Of a stretch of 64,000 nt of DNA, positions 9,037-18,840 are shown one piece after another. Numbering within the stretch: position 1 is the first letter of the stretch; each line of letters starts with the position of its first letter. The DNA is taken from NCBI RefSeq assembly GCF_014205875.1, contig NZ_JACHEN010000001.1:62001-126000 (forward strand), written 5' to 3'. Origin of the DNA: Anaerosolibacter carboniphilus (GTDB lineage Bacteria; Bacillota; Clostridia; Peptostreptococcales; Thermotaleaceae). The notes under the pieces were generated by a model. That model ran no database searches. It was not told the DNA's origin and saw only the letters and a program-made list of their open reading frames with translations. The position numbers were made by a program, and so were the translations under genes.

Positions 9037-10743
9037 ATGAGAAGGATACACTGGATGATCGGGTTTATATTGATTACAGCTTTATCAGCAGGATTCATAT
9101 TTATGATCTTTCAATCCCAAGAGGTTTCCCCGGTGATCTATGAGGGAAAGGCCAAACTTGTGATTGGAGATCAACAGATTGAAGAAGAACCCTGGATCCG
9201 TTATAGTGACGATATTTTGTACATGCCCTATGATATTGTAAGCAATCACATCAGTAAAGATATCATCCTCAGTAAAGATCAGAAAAGAGTATATGTTCCA
9301 TTGCGAGACACAAAGGCAGAGCTAGAGGATGAGGAACTCACAGGGTTTGTGAAGGAGAACGATATTCAAGTGAATATACCGACTCGGATAGAGGAAGGAA
9401 CTGTGTTTATACCACTTACGCTCTTAAAAGAGATGTTAGGAATCCAAATCCGTTATATTGAGGAAGCGGCAACTGTTATTATCGATCCAGTGTCTATAGT
9501 GAAAAATGAGGGTGAGATCAAAGAAAACAGAGTCGGAATAAAGGAAAAACCTTCTTCATTAGGCTTCTCAAAAGCAGAACTAAGGCTAGGAGATCGGGTT
9601 GCAGTATTGGGTGAAGTCAATGATTGGTATCGTATTCGAAGTAATACTGGAGATCTGGGTTATATAGAAAAAAAGAATATTGAAGTTTTAGTCCCAGCGG
9701 AGCAGCCTATGATGCAGATGAATACAAAACGAGTGCTGGAAAACCAAGGGAGCAAAAAGATAAATGTGGCTTGGGAATATGTCCATGAAAAGTCACCTAA
9801 CATAGGTGCTGAAAGCAGGATTCAATCTCTTGATGTGGTTGTGCCCACATGGTTTAGTGTTGCAGATGAATCGGGGATTGTGATGAACAAAGGGGATCGG
9901 CGTTATGTGAATGAAGCCCATAAAAAGGGTTATAAAGTATGGGGATTGGTTGACAATGGTTTTGACCCAAAACGGACCTCTAAAATTCTAGAAGATCCCC
10001 TGAAAAGAAAAAAAGTCATTGGACAGCTATTGCTGTATGCAAGCATTTATAATTTAGATGGGATCAATATCGATTTTGAAAACATTTACTACAAAGATAA
10101 GGATGCTTTGGTAGCCTTTGTAAAAGAATTGAGATATTATACGAACAAACAGAATATCATTTTATCCATGGATGTAACGGTACCCTCCAGCAGTGAGCAA
10201 TGGTCAAAGGTATATGATCGAAAGGCACTGTCGGAGCATGTTGACTATATAGCTGTGATGACCTATGATGAACACTGGGCTACTAGTCCTATCAGCGGAT
10301 CTGTAGCCTCTATGCCGTGGGTAGAGCGTGGAATTATTCGCAGCATGGAGAACATTCCATCTGAAAAGTTATTTTTAGGACTACCATTCTATACACGGGT
10401 TTGGAAAGAATATAAAAACGAAAATGGAAAATTGAAGGTGGAATCCAAAGCAGTATCTATGGTGAGAGCCAAAGAGATCATAGATGAGAAAAATGCAGCG
10501 GTTATTTGGAATGAGGAGCTTGGACAATACTATGCCCAATATGAGGAAGAAGGAGCAACCTATAAAATTTGGCTTGAAGATTCAAAATCTATTGCATTGA
10601 AGACTACTTTGGTAGAGAAGTATGGTTTAGCAGGGACTGCGTCCTGGAGACGAGGTTTTGAACGTCAAGATGTATGGATTGTACTGGATGAGATGATCAA
10701 AAGAGGAAAGAAATATCACGAATTGAGTTTCAAGGATAACTAG
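9037..10743 (+). CDS. Secreted/anchored GH18 family protein with SH3 and copper-amine-oxidase-like N-terminal domains
   Basis: A 568-residue protein with an uncleaved-signal-like hydrophobic N-terminus (residues 6-26). A copper-amine-oxidase-N-like beta domain follows (about 30-160), then a bacterial SH3 domain (about 165-220). The C-terminal glycoside hydrolase family 18 domain (about 240-560) carries the catalytic motif as DGINIDFEN, with the acid/base Glu present. In Clostridia and Bacilli this architecture is found in YaaH/YdhD-like cell-wall or spore-cortex hydrolases acting on N-acetylglucosamine polymers. It is monocistronic. Cell-surface glycan hydrolysis is the likely role; the spore link is inference. 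Confidence 0.85.
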   Translation: MRRIHWMIGFILITALSAGFIFMIFQSQEVSPVIYEGKAKLVIGDQQIEEEPWIRYSDDILYMPYDIVSNHISKDIILSKDQKRVYVPLRDTKAELEDEELTGFVKENDIQVNIPTRIEEGTVFIPLTLLKEMLGIQIRYIEEAATVIIDPVSIVKNEGEIKENRVGIKEKPSSLGFSKAELRLGDRVAVLGEVNDWYRIRSNTGDLGYIEKKNIEVLVPAEQPMMQMNTKRVLENQGSKKINVAWEYVHEKSPNIGAESRIQSLDVVVPTWFSVADESGIVMNKGDRRYVNEAHKKGYKVWGLVDNGFDPKRTSKILEDPLKRKKVIGQLLLYASIYNLDGINIDFENIYYKDKDALVAFVKELRYYTNKQNIILSMDVTVPSSSEQWSKVYDRKALSEHVDYIAVMTYDEHWATSPISGSVASMPWVERGIIRSMENIPSEKLFLGLPFYTRVWKEYKNENGKLKVESKAVSMVRAKEIIDEKNAAVIWNEELGQYYAQYEEEGATYKIWLEDSKSIALKTTLVEKYGLAGTASWRRGFERQDVWIVLDEMIKRGKKYHELSFKDN

Positions 10744-10767
10744 GGATGCTTTCCCTAGTTTTTTTTA
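10740..10767 (+). terminator. Terminator of the GH18 gene
   Basis: CTAGGGA and TCCCTAG around a 5-base loop, followed by eight T, overlapping the stop codon. Confidence 0.88.
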
Positions 10768-11000
10768 TGGGGTAAAAGAGGATTTTCAAGTGGTGAGCTA
10801 TGAAGAGACGGAGCATTACCAAATCATGAGAAACTTCTTGAACAATACACGAAAAATGTTGGATATTTTGATGGCTTAAGACAACAACATATTTTCATCG
10901 AATTTACAAGCTTTTAACTTAGGGGGAGATGGACTAGTATATAATAAAATTAAGCAGGACAAAATTCCTAATTTTGAAGATTTTTTATGGAGTGAGTAAA

Positions 11001-12779
11001 ATGGATCATCACAAAGCTGAGGATTTGAGCTACAAGCAGTTAGAAGAAATCATCGTCAAAGGGAACATTGACAATGTGTTTCAATGTATCATTTCTTTGA
11101 AGGATGGGAGTGTATTAGGCTATGAAGCGTTATGCAGGGGACCTAAGGGAAGCATCTTGGAAGATCCCAAGGAATTGTTCCATATGGCAAAGCGGCATGG
11201 CAAAATTATGGCATTGGAACGAATGTGCAAAAGAAAAGCTATGGAGAAGTTTCATAGAAAAGGCGATGGTCTAAAGCTATTTGTAAACATTGATCCCCTC
11301 TGTTTTTTGGATAGTAGTCATGGAGAGTTATTAGATGATTTTTTTTCGTTGGAGAATAAGGATTCTAGTCATGTTGTTTTCGAGATAACAGAACATACGT
11401 GTATTCAAGACTATAAATCTTTTTGCAATATCTTACATAAATATAAGAAACTTGGCGTGGATATCGCCATAGATGATGTGGGGAATGGGTATGCAGGCTT
11501 AAATTTGTTGGCCAATGTGGAACCCCTATATATGAAGATCGATATGGAGCTTATACGCAACATTCATAAGGAGCCTTTTAAGCAGGCGCTACTAAAGGCC
11601 ATAGTGGAGTTTGCTGACAATACAAACTCTAAACTGATTGCAGAGGGCATTGAGAATGGAGAGGAACTGGATGTACTAATTGATTTAGGGATTCATTATG
11701 GACAGGGATATTATATCCAAAAACCATCTTCAGAACTCCTAAACATCCATCCGAGCATAAAAACTCGTGTTTTAGAGAGAAATCTGGCAAAACAGGACAT
11801 CAAGTTAACGAATATTACGAACACTAAAATTGGTGAGATTAGTAAGCTTGTACCCCATATTTGTGTGGATACCCTGGGAAAAGATGTAGATCTGATTTTT
11901 CAAAAAGGGTCGACAGTTCAAGGGCTGCCAGTGATTGACCGAGACAAACCTGTGGGGCTGGTGATGAAGGATAAGTTCTATCAATATTTAGGAAAACAAT
12001 ATGGATATGCTATTTTTATGAAAAGAACCATAGAACGTTTAATGGATCAAGGACCGCTGGTGGTGGATTATGATACACCTTTGGATCGTGTTTCTGAAAT
12101 CGCTATGATGCGGGAAGAAGAAGCCCTTTACGACTATATTATTGTAACAAAAGATAGCAAGTATTATGGTATTGTTACAGTGAAGGACTTGCTGCAGAAG
12201 ATGACCGAAATCGAATTGAATCGTGCCAAATATGCAAATCCATTAACGGGCTTGCCAGGAAATATCATGATAGAGCAGAGAATTAGAAATGTGATTGCAT
12301 CGAAGAACAAATATGCAGTACTATATTTTGATCTAGATAATTTTAAACCCTACAATGATGTCTATGGATTTGAAAATGGAGATAGGATTATTGAGATGAC
12401 TGCTGCTGTGATAGGACAGAGAATGAAAGCTCTTGATTTTCATAGAGGTTTTCTAGGGCATATAGGGGGGGACGACTTTGTGGCCATCGTAGAAAATCAT
12501 CAAGTGCACAGGCTATGTGAGGCAATCATCGAGAAATTTGATAAGCGAATCCTTGATTTCTATTCAGAAATAGATCGGAAAAAGGGCTATATTATGGCTG
12601 AAAATCGCCATGGCGCTATCGAAAAGTTTCCATTGATGAGCTTATCCATTGCTGTAGTGACAAATGAGCATAGAGATTTTGACAGCGTTTCTCACCTGGC
12701 TGAATATGCCAGTAGAATCAAGAAAAAGTGCAAAGCCTGCTGGACAAGCAATTATATGATTGGAAATACAGCAGAATAA
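11001..12779 (+). CDS. EAL-CBS-GGDEF cyclic-di-GMP protein
   Basis: About 592 residues, soluble, with the order EAL phosphodiesterase, CBS pair and C-terminal GGDEF. The EAL site looks intact: the ExL signature as GYEALCRG, FVNIDP, VFEITEH, IDDVGNGYAG, MKID, AEGIEN and GQGYYIQKP. The CBS region spans roughly residues 265-405 and may bind an adenine nucleotide. The GGDEF site reads GGDDF with a preserved FDLDNFKPYNDVYG; no RxxD product-inhibition site is evident where expected. The protein could therefore break or make c-di-GMP. ATG 11001 is chosen because GGAGTGA precedes it; the in-frame TTG at 10974 has no ribosome site. It is monocistronic. Confidence 0.88.
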   Translation: MDHHKAEDLSYKQLEEIIVKGNIDNVFQCIISLKDGSVLGYEALCRGPKGSILEDPKELFHMAKRHGKIMALERMCKRKAMEKFHRKGDGLKLFVNIDPLCFLDSSHGELLDDFFSLENKDSSHVVFEITEHTCIQDYKSFCNILHKYKKLGVDIAIDDVGNGYAGLNLLANVEPLYMKIDMELIRNIHKEPFKQALLKAIVEFADNTNSKLIAEGIENGEELDVLIDLGIHYGQGYYIQKPSSELLNIHPSIKTRVLERNLAKQDIKLTNITNTKIGEISKLVPHICVDTLGKDVDLIFQKGSTVQGLPVIDRDKPVGLVMKDKFYQYLGKQYGYAIFMKRTIERLMDQGPLVVDYDTPLDRVSEIAMMREEEALYDYIIVTKDSKYYGIVTVKDLLQKMTEIELNRAKYANPLTGLPGNIMIEQRIRNVIASKNKYAVLYFDLDNFKPYNDVYGFENGDRIIEMTAAVIGQRMKALDFHRGFLGHIGGDDFVAIVENHQVHRLCEAIIEKFDKRILDFYSEIDRKKGYIMAENRHGAIEKFPLMSLSIAVVTNEHRDFDSVSHLAEYASRIKKKCKACWTSNYMIGNTAE

Positions 12780-12787
12780 AAATTGTT

Positions 12788-12815
12788 AACCATCCAAAAG
12801 GATGGTTTTTATTTT
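12788..12815 (+). terminator. Terminator of the EAL-CBS-GGDEF gene
   Basis: AACCATCC and GGATGGTT around an AAAA loop, then a T-rich run. Confidence 0.85.
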
Positions 12816-12868
12816 CCATATTTCCCGGGAAAACGACAAAACTTTATATATCTTTTATCATAAAAAAC

Positions 12869-12897
12869 TTGCACATGCATATGAATAGGAGTAGAAT
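12869..12897 (+). promoter_or_regulatory. Promoter of the TetR-HlyD-ABC operon
   Basis: TTGCAC (12869-12874), 17 bases, TAGAAT (12892-12897), directly upstream of the TetR operator. Confidence 0.65.
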
Positions 12898-12901
12898 GTA
12901 A

Positions 12902-12918
12902 GAGTGAGTAATCACTCA
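12902..12918 (+). promoter_or_regulatory. Probable TetR operator (autoregulatory)
   Basis: Inverted repeat GAGTGA-GTAA-TCACTC (12902-12917) immediately after the -10 element and upstream of the regulator's own start. TGAGT/ACTCA-type half sites are common for TetR-family regulators of efflux operons. Confidence 0.65.
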
Positions 12919-12934
12919 TTTTGGAGGTGTTGAT

Positions 12935-13543
12935 ATGGAAGAAGAAATTATGACAACAGAGCAGAAAATTTTAGAAGCTGCGGTGGAGATCTTTGGTCAA
13001 AAAGGGTTTAATGGTACAACAACAAAGGAAATCGCTCAAAGAGCAGGCATTGCAGAAGGCACCATATTTCGCTATTTTCCTAAGAAGAAGGATATTCTCT
13101 ATGGGATTTTACTGAAAATGCTAGAAGTAGTAGGGCCTAAAATTGTAGGAAGCGGATTGAAAGAAATATTTGAAAACCATGAAGAAAAAAGTGATCGGGA
13201 AGTTATTATGGCTTTCATACAGAATAGAGTAGCTCTTATCAAAGGGCATATGCCTTTAATAAAAGTGGTATTGAATGAAACTCAGTATCACCCAGAGCTG
13301 CAAGGTGTATTTTTTGAAAAAGTAATTCAGCCTGTCAAAGGAATAATCGATGAATTTTTTCAGGAGGGAATAAAAAAAGGGCGATTTAAGAATATTCCTC
13401 CTACGACGATGACTTTAACCTTGCTTGGATTTGCAGCGAGCAACTTGCTAGGGAATAACATACAGGTGTTTTCAAAGAATATAAGTCCAGATCAGTTACT
13501 GGAGGAAACTGTAGAAATATTCTTGAAGGGAATATTAAAATAG
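12935..13543 (+). CDS. TetR/AcrR-family transcriptional regulator
   Basis: A 202-residue one-component repressor. The N-terminal helix-turn-helix (about residues 8-55) reads ILEAAVEIFGQKGFNGTTTKEIAQRAGIAEGTIFRYFPKKKDIL, an excellent match to the TetR DNA-binding domain. The C-terminal ligand domain is diverged as usual. It is the first gene of a four-gene operon with HlyD, ATPase and ABC-2 permease genes, so it probably represses that exporter and itself through the operator at 12902. A GGAGGT site 7 bases upstream supports the start. Confidence 0.93.
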   Translation: MEEEIMTTEQKILEAAVEIFGQKGFNGTTTKEIAQRAGIAEGTIFRYFPKKKDILYGILLKMLEVVGPKIVGSGLKEIFENHEEKSDREVIMAFIQNRVALIKGHMPLIKVVLNETQYHPELQGVFFEKVIQPVKGIIDEFFQEGIKKGRFKNIPPTTMTLTLLGFAASNLLGNNIQVFSKNISPDQLLEETVEIFLKGILK

Positions 13544-13561
13544 CATTTGGGGGAATGATCT

Positions 13562-14575
13562 ATGAAAAGAATTGTATGGATGGCTCTTGTGATCCTATTT
13601 GTCCTAGCGGGTTGTGGACAAAAGGAAGATGACCTTTTGAGGTATACAGGCACAATAGAGGCTACTCAGTATGATGTGACAACGGACATCGGAGGGATGA
13701 TCAAAGAACTTTATGTAGAAGAAGGAGATACTGTAGAAGCAGGCAAAGTGGTGGCACTTTTGGATGATGATACGCTGAACTATAGTGCATTACAGCAGGA
13801 GGCAGGTTATCATGCGAAGCAGGAGCAATTGAATGATATTAAGAAAGGTTCCAGGGAAGAGGAAATCGCCATTGCGGAACAAGAACTGCAAACAGCAGAA
13901 ATCGCCTTAACAACAGCGAAAGAGCAGTATAGCCATCGACTAGATATTTATAACAATACAAAGACTTTGTTTAATGAAGGGGCAGTGAATGAGCAGCAAC
14001 TGAAAGATGTCAAGCTTCAGCTGGATCAAGCAGAGGCGAATGTACAAAATGCAGAAAAAGGTATCGAAAAAATGCGTTCAAAGGTTGCGTTGGTGAAGAA
14101 AGGTGCAACGCAGGAGACGGTTAAAAGCAGCGAGTATAGCGTAGCCCAGTCAAAATATGCCTATGAACAGGCTTTGATCCAAAAGGAAAAGGTGAATGTG
14201 AAGGCAGTCAATCAGGGGGTTGTCTTATATAAGTATTACCATAAAGGAGAATTTCTCTCAGCAGGGGCACCTATCGTTACCTTAATGAATACGGAAGATT
14301 TGTGGATGAAGATTTATGTGCCTGAAAAAGATATCCACCAAGTCAAAATTGGTAAGGAAGTGAATTTACTTTCGGATACAGTAAAAGATCAGAAAATGAA
14401 AGGAAAGGTAGTATTTATTTCGCCTCAGGCGGAATTTACTCCATCGAATGTAACGACAAAGGAAGATCGTCATAATAGGGTGCACGAGGTAAAGGTGAAG
14501 GTGATAGAGGGCGCAGCACAGTTGAATCCAGGTATGGTTCTAGACGCAGATCTAGGCATAGAGAACTCAAATTAA
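13562..14575 (+). CDS. HlyD/MFP-family efflux adaptor lipoprotein
   Basis: A 337-residue periplasmic-adaptor-type protein, lipid-anchored through the lipobox LAGC (Cys about residue 19). Lipoyl-like half-motifs flank a coiled-coil hairpin rich in Glu, Gln and Ala (about residues 85-200), followed by a beta-barrel domain. In the YbhG/YhiI-like group it couples an ABC-2 exporter to the envelope. The genes on both sides (TetR upstream, ATPase 12 bases downstream) place it in one efflux operon. The substrate is unknown. Confidence 0.88.
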   Translation: MKRIVWMALVILFVLAGCGQKEDDLLRYTGTIEATQYDVTTDIGGMIKELYVEEGDTVEAGKVVALLDDDTLNYSALQQEAGYHAKQEQLNDIKKGSREEEIAIAEQELQTAEIALTTAKEQYSHRLDIYNNTKTLFNEGAVNEQQLKDVKLQLDQAEANVQNAEKGIEKMRSKVALVKKGATQETVKSSEYSVAQSKYAYEQALIQKEKVNVKAVNQGVVLYKYYHKGEFLSAGAPIVTLMNTEDLWMKIYVPEKDIHQVKIGKEVNLLSDTVKDQKMKGKVVFISPQAEFTPSNVTTKEDRHNRVHEVKVKVIEGAAQLNPGMVLDADLGIENSN

Positions 14576-14587
14576 GAAGGTGAAAAA

Positions 14588-15364
14588 ATGGAATTTGCCA
14601 TAGAAATTCAGGACTTGAAAAAACAATTTGGAGACTTTGTGGCCGTAGACGGGATTAGCTTTTCTATTCCCAAAGGAAAGATATTTGGTTTTCTAGGACC
14701 CAATGGTTCAGGAAAGTCAACGACGATTCGCATGCTGTGTGGTGTCCTAAGACCCACTTCGGGGAAAGGAACTGTTTTGGGACTGGATATCCTTCAAGAT
14801 GCAGAAAGAATCAAGCAAAATATCGGTTACATGTCTCAAAAGTTTGGACTTTATGAGGATTTAACGATTCTAGAAAACCTTCAATTTTTTGCTGCCATAT
14901 ATGGTATACCTAAGAAGCAGCTAAGTCATCGCATCGATGAAATTCTAGACTTATGTGCCTTGCGAGGAAGGGAAAATGCCATTGTTGGAATACTCTCTGG
15001 AGGATGGAAACAACGGGTGGCCCTTGGGTGCTCCTTGCTCCACAGACCTGCATTACTCATTCTGGATGAGCCGACAGCAGGAGTGGATCCTGTGTCTAGA
15101 AGGGTATTTTGGGAAGTGATTCACACGCTGTCTCAAGAAGGGATTACAATTCTCGTGACGACCCACTACATGGATGAGGCGGAAAGCTGTGATTTATTAG
15201 GCTTCATTTATCGAGGCAAGATCATCACCCTGGGAACTGTAAAGGAGATTATGGAAGAGAACGACAGCAAAAGTATAGAGGACATATTTATTTCTTATGT
15301 GGAGAAAATCAGTGATATTAAAGTTAGAGGATCCTTCAAAGATATGAAGGATCATATGGAATAG
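14588..15364 (+). CDS. ABC exporter ATPase (ABC-2 type)
   Basis: A 258-residue nucleotide-binding subunit with Walker A GPNGSGKST, a Q-loop near MSQKFGLYEDL, Walker B LLILDEPTAGVD and the switch His in TTHYMDEAE. The ABC signature is LSGGWKQR, with Trp in place of the usual Gln, as is common in YbhF-like drug exporters. It powers the permease encoded 10 bases downstream. AGAAGGTG provides the ribosome site. Confidence 0.92.
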   Translation: MEFAIEIQDLKKQFGDFVAVDGISFSIPKGKIFGFLGPNGSGKSTTIRMLCGVLRPTSGKGTVLGLDILQDAERIKQNIGYMSQKFGLYEDLTILENLQFFAAIYGIPKKQLSHRIDEILDLCALRGRENAIVGILSGGWKQRVALGCSLLHRPALLILDEPTAGVDPVSRRVFWEVIHTLSQEGITILVTTHYMDEAESCDLLGFIYRGKIITLGTVKEIMEENDSKSIEDIFISYVEKISDIKVRGSFKDMKDHME

Positions 15365-15374
15365 GGGTGACTCC

Positions 15375-16511
15375 ATGAGTTTCCAGCGATTTATGTCTAT
15401 TGTTCGGAAGGAATTTATTCATATCAGGCGAGATAGGGCCAGCATGATTATTGCTTTTATTGCGCCGCTTATGATGCTATTTTTATTTGGATTTGCAGTG
15501 AAATTAGATATTGAAAATGTAGAAATGGCAGTGGTAGATTGGGACCAAAGCACAGCCAGCAGAGAATTTATACAGAAGCTCAAAAACACAGATTATTTTA
15601 TAGATAAGTATTACGTGTCAAGTGACCAGGAGGCGATTGACCTAATTGACCGTGGATTGGTAAAGGTGGCTGTGATCTTTCCTTCAGGATTTGAAAAAGA
15701 CATCCATAAAGGAAAAGAGGCAGAGGTACAATTTCTAATTGATGGTAGTGATTCGACAGTCTCTAAGACGGCCTTGCCCAGTGCTGTTATGACAGCAAAC
15801 AATTATTCTGTGCAGCTGAAGACTGCAGAAATGGAAAAAAGAGGATATATGGCATCTGGAGGGCAGTCTGGTGTGGTGGCAAAGGCAAGGGTGCTGTATA
15901 ACCAGGAAATGGATAGCATTAAGTTCACCATACCTGGTTTAATAGGCTTGGTAATTCAGAACATCACCATTATATTGACGGCCTTTGCTTTGGTCAGAGA
16001 GAGGGAGCGAGGAACCCTGGAGCAACTGATCATCACACCGATTCGTTCTATTGAGTTAATATTAGGTAAGCTGACCCCCTATGTACTCATCGGATTTATG
16101 AACTTTGGAATGGTCATGACGCTGGCAATTGTAGTGTTTCATATGGATATTCAAGGGAACGTACCCCTTTTATTGGTGTTGTCTGCCTGTTTCGTGATCT
16201 GTGCATTGGCCATGGGGATGATTATCTCCACAGTAGCTAAAACGCAATTGCAAGCCATGCAGATGGCGTTACTGGCCTTGTTGCCCAGTGTATTACTGTC
16301 AGGATTTGTATTTCCTCGAGAAGCTATGCCGAAACCTATTTATCTCATGGGATTTGCGATTCCCTTAACCTATTATTTAGAAATCATACGAGGTATTGTA
16401 CTGAAAGGTGTGGGAATGAAATATTTCTATCAGCAGGTGATACTGTTGGTTTTATTTACGGTACTGCTGATTACTGTAGCCGTTGTGAGATTTAAGAAAA
16501 GATTAGATTAA
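15375..16511 (+). CDS. ABC-2 type permease
   Basis: A 378-residue membrane subunit of the YbhS/YbhR type. One N-terminal transmembrane helix (about residues 23-45) is followed by a large extracytoplasmic domain (about 45-185) and a C-terminal cluster of five hydrophobic segments containing RERERGTLEQLIITPI, a conserved ABC-2 permease motif. Only one permease is encoded, so the transporter probably works as a homodimer rather than the YbhR/YbhS heterodimer. It is the last gene of the TetR-HlyD-ATPase-permease operon. Confidence 0.9.
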   Translation: MSFQRFMSIVRKEFIHIRRDRASMIIAFIAPLMMLFLFGFAVKLDIENVEMAVVDWDQSTASREFIQKLKNTDYFIDKYYVSSDQEAIDLIDRGLVKVAVIFPSGFEKDIHKGKEAEVQFLIDGSDSTVSKTALPSAVMTANNYSVQLKTAEMEKRGYMASGGQSGVVAKARVLYNQEMDSIKFTIPGLIGLVIQNITIILTAFALVRERERGTLEQLIITPIRSIELILGKLTPYVLIGFMNFGMVMTLAIVVFHMDIQGNVPLLLVLSACFVICALAMGMIISTVAKTQLQAMQMALLALLPSVLLSGFVFPREAMPKPIYLMGFAIPLTYYLEIIRGIVLKGVGMKYFYQQVILLVLFTVLLITVAVVRFKKRLD

Positions 16512-16517
16512 AGGGCA

Positions 16518-16563
16518 AAAACATTTCCTTTCATTTTAGAATTTGAAAGGAAATGTTTTTTTC
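16518..16563 (+). terminator. Terminator of the ABC-2 exporter operon
   Basis: A 15-bp stem, AAACATTTCCTTTCA with its complement, followed by a run of T. Confidence 0.88.
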
Positions 16564-16636
16564 TAACTTGCTTTTTAGAGTGCATTTTTATAAGATAATA
16601 CCATACGAACGCAAATTCGAAGGAAGAGGTAAATCA

Positions 16637-18820
16637 ATGAAGAATCTTGTAATCGCAGAGAAACCCAGTGTAGCCAGGGATATTGCCAAGGTATTAGGAT
16701 GCAAAGCAAAAGGTGATGGCTATCTGGAAGGAAATAACTATATTGTCACTTGGGCCATAGGGCATCTGGTAACCCTTTGTGAGCCTGAGGATTACGATAT
16801 GACATACAAGGCATGGTCGATGAAAACCCTGCCCATTTTGCCTGAGGAAATGAAGCTAAAGCCCATCCGTACGACTTATAAGCAGTTTACCATATTGAAG
16901 AAGCTCCTGGGAGATAAGACAGTGGATACCGTTATCTGTGCCACCGATGCAGGAAGGGAGGGAGAGTTGATTTTTCGATATATTTATCAACTCTGCCATT
17001 GTAAAAAGCCTATCAAACGATTATGGATTTCATCTCTTACCGATGAGGCCATTCAAGAAGGTTTTAGAAATTTGAAGGATGGCAAGGAATATGATAGGCT
17101 ATACCATTCCGCTAGAAGTCGAAGTGAAAGCGATTGGTTGGTGGGGATGAATGCTACCCGAGCGTATACCATCAAATATAAAGATCTGCTGACCATCGGT
17201 AGAGTTCAGACCCCTACTTTAGCTCTATTGGTAAACCGTGAAAATGAGATTCAACATTTTGTACCAAAGGATTATTGGGAACTGAAATGTGACTTTGATG
17301 GCTATCAAGGGATATGGTTTGATCGAGAGACAAAAGAAACAAAAATTGAATTGGAGGAAAGGGCCGAAGCTTTAAGGGTGAAGGTGGAAGGTAAAGAAGG
17401 GATTGTTGTCGAGATTGAGACAAAGAAAGTGGTGAAGAAGCCACCCCTTCTATATGATTTAACAGAACTGCAGCGGGATGCTAACAAACGCTATGGCTAT
17501 ACGGCAGAAAAAACGTTAAATATCGCCCAATCCTTATATGAGAAAAGGAAGGCCATTACTTATCCTAGGACAGACAGTAGATACCTATCAAAGGATATCG
17601 TGAAAAGCCTTAGGGGGAAAATTCAGAACTTAAAGGATACTAAATATGGCGAGCACACCCTAGATCTACTAAAACTTGAAAAACTGCCGATTACCAAAAG
17701 GATTGTAGATGACAGCAAGGTCAGTGATCACCATGCTATTATTCCTACGGATAAAAAAACGGATATAGAGAAGCTATCTGCTGAGGAAAAAAGCATATTT
17801 CATTTGATTGTGATCCGTTTCTTAGCAGTATTTTATCCTGATTATATTTACAATAGTACGACGGTTATCACAGAGGTAGAAGGAGAACCTTTCAAAACCA
17901 CCGGGCAAATGGTGGTGCAAATGGGATGGAGAACCTTGGAGCAGGATGATGAGGAAAAGGAGCCCAATATTCCACAAGTAAAGAAAAACCAAAAAGTTTT
18001 AGTAAAAGAAGTAAAGCTAGAAAAAAAGCAAACCCAGCCACCCAAAAGATACAACGAGAGCATGCTGCTATCAGCCATGGAGAATGCAGGAAAATTTGTG
18101 GAGGACGAAGAGTTAAAGGAGCAGCTGAAGGAAAGTGGTATCGGTACGCCTGCCACCCGGGCATCCATCATCGAGAGGCTAATCAAGGTAGAATATGTGA
18201 TTCGAGAAGGAAAGAATTTAGTTCCTACAGATAAGGGAATGAAGCTTATCGCCTTGGTGCCAAAAGAATTATCTTCCCCTGAAATGACAGGAAAATGGGA
18301 GAAAGCTTTGAACCAGATTGCCCAGGGAAAAATGGACCGAGAACGATTCATGGAGGGAATTCGCAACTTTACCATTTTCCTAGTAAGAGATGCCTATGAA
18401 AGGCAGACGAGCCTTCAATTTGCAAGACAAAAGAAAAAAGGATCATCTAGAGAAAATACGACAGAGAATCGGATTGTGGAAGAGTTAGGATCATGTCCTG
18501 CTTGTCAGCAAGGAAAGATTTTGGAGGGTAATAAAAGTTTTTATTGCAGCCGTTACAAGGAGGGCTGTAAATTTGGCCTCTTTAAAGAAGACAAGCTAAT
18601 GGCTAAATATAAGAAAAAGATGACCAAGACCACGGTAAAGCAGCTAATCACAAAAGGCGAGACGATTATCAAAGGGATGGTTTCCCCAAAAAACCAAAAA
18701 AAATTCGATGGAAAAATCAAATTGAAACCCTTAGATACGGGCTATTGGGGATGGATGTTTGATTTTAGCAATAATGCTTCGGATATTCAGGAGGCTGGTA
18801 AGAAAGAAAAGGAAAAATAG
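16637..18820 (+). CDS. topB: DNA topoisomerase III
   Basis: A type IA topoisomerase of 727 residues that relaxes and decatenates DNA. The N-terminal Toprim domain contains KNLVIAEKPSVARDIA and the acidic ATDAGREGELIFRY. The active-site Tyr should be that of TYPRTDSRYL, and VSDHHAIIPT is conserved. A C-terminal four-cysteine zinc-binding region (CPAC...C...C) and a repeat module follow, typical of clostridial TopB. The start is placed at ATG 16637 with AGGAAGAGG upstream; in-frame codons further upstream run into the preceding terminator. Confidence 0.95.
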   Translation: MKNLVIAEKPSVARDIAKVLGCKAKGDGYLEGNNYIVTWAIGHLVTLCEPEDYDMTYKAWSMKTLPILPEEMKLKPIRTTYKQFTILKKLLGDKTVDTVICATDAGREGELIFRYIYQLCHCKKPIKRLWISSLTDEAIQEGFRNLKDGKEYDRLYHSARSRSESDWLVGMNATRAYTIKYKDLLTIGRVQTPTLALLVNRENEIQHFVPKDYWELKCDFDGYQGIWFDRETKETKIELEERAEALRVKVEGKEGIVVEIETKKVVKKPPLLYDLTELQRDANKRYGYTAEKTLNIAQSLYEKRKAITYPRTDSRYLSKDIVKSLRGKIQNLKDTKYGEHTLDLLKLEKLPITKRIVDDSKVSDHHAIIPTDKKTDIEKLSAEEKSIFHLIVIRFLAVFYPDYIYNSTTVITEVEGEPFKTTGQMVVQMGWRTLEQDDEEKEPNIPQVKKNQKVLVKEVKLEKKQTQPPKRYNESMLLSAMENAGKFVEDEELKEQLKESGIGTPATRASIIERLIKVEYVIREGKNLVPTDKGMKLIALVPKELSSPEMTGKWEKALNQIAQGKMDRERFMEGIRNFTIFLVRDAYERQTSLQFARQKKKGSSRENTTENRIVEELGSCPACQQGKILEGNKSFYCSRYKEGCKFGLFKEDKLMAKYKKKMTKTTVKQLITKGETIIKGMVSPKNQKKFDGKIKLKPLDTGYWGWMFDFSNNASDIQEAGKKEKEK

Positions 18821-18840
18821 AGAGAATGAAGAACGAAAAA

